From contig NC_016131.3 of NCBI RefSeq assembly GCF_000005505.3, positions 58,575,355-58,639,354 of the forward strand: a stretch of DNA of 64,000 nt, read 5' to 3'. Shown in pieces: positions 58,601 to 64,000 of this stretch (position 1 is its first letter; every line of letters begins with the position of its first letter). This stretch comes from Brachypodium distachyon. Lineage: Eukaryota; Streptophyta; Magnoliopsida; Poales; Poaceae. The notes beneath the pieces were generated by a model. The model was not told where the DNA came from, searched no databases, and saw only the letters and a list, made by a program, of their open reading frames with translations. The translations under genes and the position numbers were made by a program.

Positions 58601-60766
58601 AGACAATGCTCACAGAGTATTTTGAGGCTAACAGGACAATTACGGAGGCTCGAGGAATTCTATACAAGGATTTCCCAGAAAAGTTTGTATGGCACGCGAC
58701 CCTGAAAATATGGAAAACGAGGACAAAACAGTTCCAGGTTGGTAGAATCGTGTCGGCTCATCCTGCTGAGGGAGAACGGTACTACATGAGGGTGTTGTTA
58801 AACCATGTGACCGGATCGACATCGTTCGAAGACCTGAGGACGGTGGATGGTGTCCTTTGCCCAAGCTTCCGAGAAGCCGCTGAAAGAAGGGGTCTCGTTG
58901 AGGCTGACAACACCCTTGACGAATGTCTTACAGAGGCTGAGCTATTCCAGATGCCATCCTCGTTGCGTAGGCTCTTTGCAACTATCTTGGTGTTTTGCGA
59001 GGCTAGCGATGTGCGCGGGCTCTGGGATAAGCACCTAGGTGCAATGTTAGAGGACTATCGACGGATCCACACATGCCCACACATAGTGGAGCAGAAGGTG
59101 TTGCTAGACATCAGGAACATGCTGCAATCGATGGGAAAAGACATAACGTTGTTCCCTTTGCCCAACATTGATGAGTCGCATGACACTATCGGTGGCGAGG
59201 GTAGAGAGATCATTGAGGAGTCCTCAATCGAGGTAGACATTGAGCACGCTTCTCTAGCATCCTCCCTTAACCTCGAGCAAAAATCCGCCTACGATGAGAT
59301 ATTATCCGCCATCGATAGTGGCAATGGAGGTGTCTTCTTTGTAGATGGCCCGGGAGGCACTGGGAAGACTTTTTTATATAAAGCATTACTTGCGAAGGTT
59401 CGTAGCGAGGGCAAGATGGCCGTGGCAACTGCGACATCGAGAGTTGCAGCGTCTATCATGCCTAGAGGCAGGACCGCACACTCAAGGTTTAAGATCCCGC
59501 TCAACATTGACGAAGGCGCAACATGTAGCTTTACGAAGCAGAGTGGGACGGCCAAGCTCCTTCGCATGGCATCTCTCATAATATGGGACGAGGCCTCCAT
59601 GACAAAGCGCCAGGCAGTTGAGGCACTCGACAATAGCATGCGGGATATAATGGGCCGACATGACCTGCCATTTGGGGGGAAGACCGTTGTGTTTGGCGGG
59701 GACTTTAGGCAGGTCCTCCCAGTTGTCCGGAAGGGGACAAGGCCCCAGATTACCGACGCGACTTTGCGCATGTCATACCTATGGGAAAGCATGCGACAAC
59801 TCAAGCTCATTCGTAACATGAGGGCACAGAACGATGAGTGGTTTGCAGATTTTTTGCTACGTGTCGGGAATGGCACCGAGGAGACAGACGAGGACAGCAA
59901 CATTTGCCTGCCTCAAGAAATTTGTGTGCCGTGTACTGGGGAAGGACGCTGACCTTGACAAGCTAATTGAACATGTCTTTCCTTGTCTAGATGAGAACCT
60001 GACCGACCCGAATTACATCACATCTCAAGCAATTCTATCGACCAAGAATGAAAATGTCGACATGATAAACTTGAGGATGATAGAGCGTTTCCAAGGTCAA
60101 GAGATGGTATATCACAGCTTCGATCGGGCAGAGGATGATCCCCACAACTACTACCCCTCTGAATTTCTCAACTCACTCACTCCAAATGGGCTTCCTCCAC
60201 ATGTTCTAAAGCTGAAGATTAACTGTCCAGTTATACTTCTGCGGAACATCAACCCTGCTAATGGACTATGCAACGGAACAAGGTTGGTTGTTCGGGGGTT
60301 TCAAAAAAACGCTATCGATGCTGAGATTGTGCTAGGACAACATGCTGGAAAGAGGGTGTTCCTCCCTCGTATACCCTTGTGCCCCTCCGATGATGAGATA
60401 TTCCCTTTTCGGTTTAAGAGGAAGCAATTTCCAATAAGGCTAAGTTTTGCTATGACAATCAACAAGGCACAAGGGCAGACCATTCCTAATGTTAGTGTTT
60501 ACCTGCCTGATCCTGTTTTCTCCCACGGCCAGTTGTACGTCGCACTGTCTAGAGCCACCGCTAGAAGAAATATAAAGATATTAGCCATCTCTAATTGCGA
60601 CAGGAATGTCCGATCCAAATCTGGAAAGTCTAGAGGAACAAAAACTCGAAAGATCCTAGACACCGCTGGAAATGGCAAAAAGGGCAACGATTTGCTGTCC
60701 AAGTCAGCCAAGTCTCAAGGGACAATTACGCGAAACATAGTGTACAGGGAAGTTCTCACAACATAG
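55588..60766 (+). mobile_element. Degenerate Helitron (ends not located)
   Basis: Defined by the Rep/helicase gene. The terminal 5' TC and the 3' hairpin with CTRR could not be fixed by eye. The element may extend left to include the LRR fragment at 54.1 kb, and right past the DEAD-box fragment and the RPA-like frame to beyond the window. Confidence 0.8.
55676..60766 (+). pseudogene. Helitron Rep/helicase gene, inactivated
   Basis: Exons by splice signal and phase: about 55676-56113 (or a start at ATG 55588), 56191-56284, 56361-57278 and 57364-60766. The first exon has repeated SLTPEAREEINARRRA-type motifs. The third has the Helitron-like N domain (ASCKHCGAKRF, FNGHFSFTTLGVSLD). The fourth has the Rep motifs FLTMTCNPNWEEI, HUH as GLPHAHFLLIM (His codons 57927 and 57933) and the two-Tyr motif KYLYKYIYKGHD, then a Pif1-type helicase with GPGGTGKT (59347-59370), IIWDEASM, VFGGDFRQVLPV, TINKAQGQTI and YVALSRA. 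Intact proteins nick and unwind DNA for rolling-circle transposition. Defects: TAG at 57143-57145, and one-base frameshifts near 58126, 58560 and 59944. Domains are otherwise full length, so decay is fairly recent. Confidence 0.92.
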
Positions 60767-61579
60767 ACATTTGAGCCAATTCTAAAAAGGTTACCATGTA
60801 GAAGGCCACAAGCAGTTGTACATACTTTTTACTCATATATGTTCAAGGGAGCTCGATTTTGATGTACATTCTCTATAATGTGTCATGTTCTTAACGACCT
60901 TTTTTTTATCCTATTAATTGGGAGCTTTCTCATTCCCTGGCTCAATAATCTCTTTATGGCAGTAATGATCGAATGTGCTATTATATTTCTATGTGCTTTC
61001 AGATTTTGTAGTGTTTTGGTGGAATGAGAGATATGTACATAACAAAAGCATAATAGAGATACATGAACTGAACAAAAGTGACAAAAACATGTTATGCTAG
61101 CCTTTAAATTTTGTTGTGTACTTTGCTATCTTTAGAAGATTTAGAAGACACATGAACTGAACTTTACCTTGCAGTTATTTTCTCCTCTCTCATCTCTAGA
61201 GAAGCTTGTTCATTCAACTCATCTTGTAAGTTCCAGTCCGTCATTTTCTAAAAGTAGAGCATGGTATCTGTTTCACAGGAGCATTCATGAGGGACACCAA
61301 AATGTGCTAGAGGTCATCGAACTCTGTACTTCCAATTAAGGAGTTCCTCTGTTTTGGACTGCGGTTGATATTCCAGGAGGAGCTATGTCCATTCACTTGT
61401 ATATGTGAAAGTGAGTTTGGCTCTTTCTATTTTTGGTCCGATCAAACTATCATTTGATAATTCATGTCCTGCTGACTTGTTTTGAGTTGTCCAATTATTT
61501 TTCCTATGACACGTTGCAATTCTTTTGTCAATTTTAATTTGCATTGTAAAATACATTGAGTTGATTTCTAATAAATACA
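60767..61579. other. Non-coding DNA downstream of the Helitron helicase
   Basis: AT-rich, without a recognised gene. It could be internal to the Helitron. Confidence 0.45.
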
Positions 61580-61755
61580 GAGAATGCATCTGACTTTCAG
61601 GAGAATTACATATTCCTGGCTGTTGGAAGAATGGGGTCAAGTAGTGAGTTGATTGCCTTCGAGTTGAGTTTGTACATGAGGCAGGTAAGAAAAGCCACCT
61701 TATGGATCTGCTATATGCACAAAGAGAGCGTGCAGATCATGGAAACGTAATAATT
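61580..61755 (+). pseudogene. Captured DEAD-box RNA helicase fragment (DED1/RH37-like)
   Basis: One frame reads ENASDFQENYIFLAVGRMGS then SSELI. After a frame change it reads LRVEFVHEAGKKSHLMDLLY then AQRERADHG. This matches the inter-domain region of plant DED1/DDX3-type helicases, where NYIFLAVGRVGSSTDLI and EFV..ADKRSHLMDLLHAQ occur. The ATP-binding and SAT-containing domains are absent. Likely an exon fragment carried by the Helitron. Confidence 0.7.
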
Positions 61756-63516
61756 TTGCCTTGCCTGCTATTAGTTCTTTTATTCAATCAATTTCTCTAA
61801 TGTTTTTGTTGTTAGTTTATCTTAATTAAGATCAATGTCGTATTGTGTACTGTATTAGATTACAAATGCTTGTGCAGTTGCACAGTTGCAGTGCCATTAT
61901 ACAAGCAAAAAATGCACTATCACATTGCTGGATCTGAACCTAGATGTTGGTAACACAGTGTACTTGAATGCATAGCTATGTTTCCTGTTTCAATAATAAA
62001 TAAATAAATGCCTACAACTATGGTACAGTATGACATGTCTCAGTCACTTCCTCTCTCTTTCATGGTCTTTCATTCACCCCTTCCCTAGGCATGCAATCGA
62101 TTATAGCTTTTAGCAGGCCTCTGGTTATCTACCTACAGCCCCCTCCTCTGTTCTGCTAATTTTAGTTCTACTATTTCTTAGATAGCGTGTAGTCTTTGTG
62201 GTGCTACTAGCCAAAAACACATTGGCATGAAACCAAAAACACAACATTCTTATTTTGGTATTAGTGTCTTTACCTATTCTGCAAAAAAGTTGGTACAAAA
62301 ATAAAAAGTTTGGCGTGTATATAGATGTTGCTGACACAATGTACTTGAATGCCTATAGCTATGTTTCCCATTTGAAAAAAGAAAGAGTCCCTACAGGCTA
62401 TAGCTATGTTACAGTCTGGTTTGACCTGGTATTGCTTTGCCCTTTCTTTTGTTTCACCATTTCCTCATGTTTGCAATCGATTAGCTTTATGTAGGCCCAA
62501 GTTCCCAACCCAAATAGAATATTTTATAACCCTTCTTACAATTGTTTTTAAACTTTAGTACAGTGAAAGTGACTTCGATGGAACCAAAATATCAAATCTC
62601 TCTCTCTCTCTCTCTCTCCCCTGATGTTATATAATCCAAGTAAGTCCCTCTCTCTCTCTCTCCTGAGCCAGTTCTAAATCTAAATAGATCCCCTCAGTCT
62701 CTCCCCAGCCCCTCTCTCTCTCTCTCCAGTGTCCAATCGAAGATCTGGTTCCTGCTCTGGCTCCCCTCCCCAATCTGCCTCCCCCCTATCTGTCTCTCCA
62801 TGGGAACTGTCAACAACTTCGACCTGTCAATGTATGTGCTCCCTTCCCCAATATGCTGTTCTCTCCTTGCAGGGGTAGAGCACCAATCACTCAGGATGAA
62901 TCGACCTAGCTAGGCAGTAGTCTGCGGATGGGAAAGGAGCTCCTGCTAGCTGGTAAGTCTATCTTAACCATATCTTTTGCTTCTGCTCAGTCTACATCTT
63001 CTCTCCCTGAACCATGCCATTAGCACGCTCCAATCTTCACATTCACCCTTCTATATAAATGGTGCTAACCTCTGCCTTCCTTTCCTCAGGAGCACTTTCC
63101 TCCTCAGGTGCACAAGCACCACCGAAGTAGAGTGTCTCTCTCCATTGCACTGCAGCACCATCACCAAATAACAGGTCGTCTCCTCTCACCTTTTCTGTAG
63201 CATTGGCATATTCATTCCTGATTTGTAGCAGTATAACAATGAATTACATTTCATAGATGCATGCTATTATCTGAAAACTTCATTGTCTATTAGATGATTC
63301 TTATCTTTTTCAAATGTGATCTCTTGAAGAGCTCTGCATAGTATAACTCATGGTGTTTGTAGTCAGGTTTAATTTTACCATGTGATGCATGAAATTTTTC
63401 CATGGAAAGTTACCTGCTAAACTTTTATGTGTTTTATTATCTTCTTGTCCTTCCCATGCTTGGTATTGCCTGTTCATATATGGACTCAGCATTTTCATTG
63501 CTTGTGTTTTTTTAGC
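61756..63516. other. Non-coding DNA with CT microsatellites
   Basis: (CT)n runs lie near 62598-62620, 62647-62663 and 62707-62724. The remainder has no recognised gene. It may be Helitron cargo. Confidence 0.45.
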
Positions 63517-64000
63517 ATGAAGCGCCAAAGAGTTTGTGCACCACATATCCCAACTCTGAAGGATGTCCATCACGGCACCAGATGGAGTTTATGTCTCCGA
63601 GTATACCACAAGTTTCATGTTGAGAGAATTGGACATGGTAGGAAGAGGGTCAACTTTGTTTTGTTGGATGCAGAGGTAATGTGTGCACATATTTCCACTT
63701 ATGAGTTGTTGTATATTTATAGATCATGCAGTATGTAAGTTTTTTTTTGTTCCGATAGGGCACAAAGATGGCTGCCACCATATATGATGACCAAGTTGAT
63801 CGTTTAGATCCATTGCTTAAAGAAGGCATAGCCTATTATGTGTCGATGATGTCTGTTGAACCAATTTCAAGTACGCAACGATGAATGTTTGCTGATAATC
63901 CTTATGAATGTCGTTTCACTTCCGTCACTCAAGTGTTTGAGATGAGAAACATGGGTGAAGGGACAATCCCTTTCTTTCCTCCCTTCCTTCCATGTGATCG
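63517..64000 (+). pseudogene. RPA1-like OB-fold protein, partial at window edge
   Basis: Exon 63517-63675 encodes MKRQRVCAPHIPTLKDVHHG and continues to FVLLDAE. After an 83-base intron, exon 63759 onward encodes GTKMAATIYDDQVDRLDPLL and YYVSMMSVEPISS, then an in-frame TGA at 63882-63884, after which MFADNPYECRFTSVTQVFEM continues. The pattern (W..RVYHKF, LLDAEGTKM.A.I, YY..) is the N-terminal OB fold of the RPA 70 kDa-like proteins that plant Helitrons often encode. It would bind single-stranded DNA. The internal stop suggests decay, unless splicing removes it. The gene continues past the edge. Confidence 0.6.

Noticed and set aside
1..64000. CRISPR arrays, bacterial operons or phage genes
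   Set aside because: No regularly spaced direct repeats with unique spacers, and all recognised genes are plant nuclear genes with introns.

Overview
This window is nuclear DNA from a grass. The genes have plant-type introns, GC-rich first exons and a tRNA-Asp(GTC) gene, and their protein families are plant ones: an AP1/FUL-like MADS box, a LONGIFOLIA/TRM protein, an RPK2-like receptor kinase and VIP4/LEO1. Many short Stowaway-type MITEs begin CTCCCTCC and are flanked by TA. The compact spacing and these MITE families suggest a pooid grass such as Brachypodium or a close relative. That assignment is inference; no species-level test was possible.

Layout. At the left edge is exon 1 of an OsMADS15/FUL2-type MADS-box gene on the minus strand (940-1124); its large intron 1 runs off the window. 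From 1.4 to 10 kb is AT-rich intergenic DNA with MITE remnants, ending at a tRNA-Asp gene (10145-10216). From 11.2 to 15.0 kb is a seven-exon plus-strand gene that joins a highly charged, repeat-containing N-terminus to an FCP1/NIF-type phosphatase fold whose DxD motif is altered. From 20.4 to 25.5 kb is a five-exon LONGIFOLIA/TRM gene whose first intron appears to be GC-AG and whose leader may carry two uORFs. From 26.2 to 28.5 kb is RPL13A (uL13); its second intron holds three tandem copies of what looks like a box C/D snoRNA. From 29.6 to 31.7 kb is an intronless minus-strand LRR receptor kinase, followed by a diverged tandem duplication of about 1.2 kb. From 36.3 to 42.7 kb is VIP4/LEO1 (minus, 11 exons), with two Stowaway MITEs in intron 3. 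A small plausible gene lies at 44.1 kb.

The right third (46-64 kb) is accessory and decaying. It holds a four-exon VAC14 fragment with frameshifts, an F-box gene broken by a one-base frameshift, a 1.2 kb MULE-like element with arms of about 350 bp, a GC-rich tandem repeat, and a degraded Helitron. The Helitron Rep/helicase gene has four recognisable exons, one nonsense codon and three frameshifts. Fragments of an LRR protein gene and a DEAD-box RNA helicase gene flank it, and an RPA-like OB-fold reading frame lies at the right edge; these resemble Helitron gene captures and accessory cargo.

The genes do not form one pathway. Most left-hand genes are housekeeping or developmental: flowering (MADS), transcription elongation (LEO1), ribosome assembly (RPL13A and its intronic RNAs), cell elongation (LNG/TRM) and signalling (RLK). 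Exon boundaries were deduced from splice signals, reading phase and family similarity recalled from memory.
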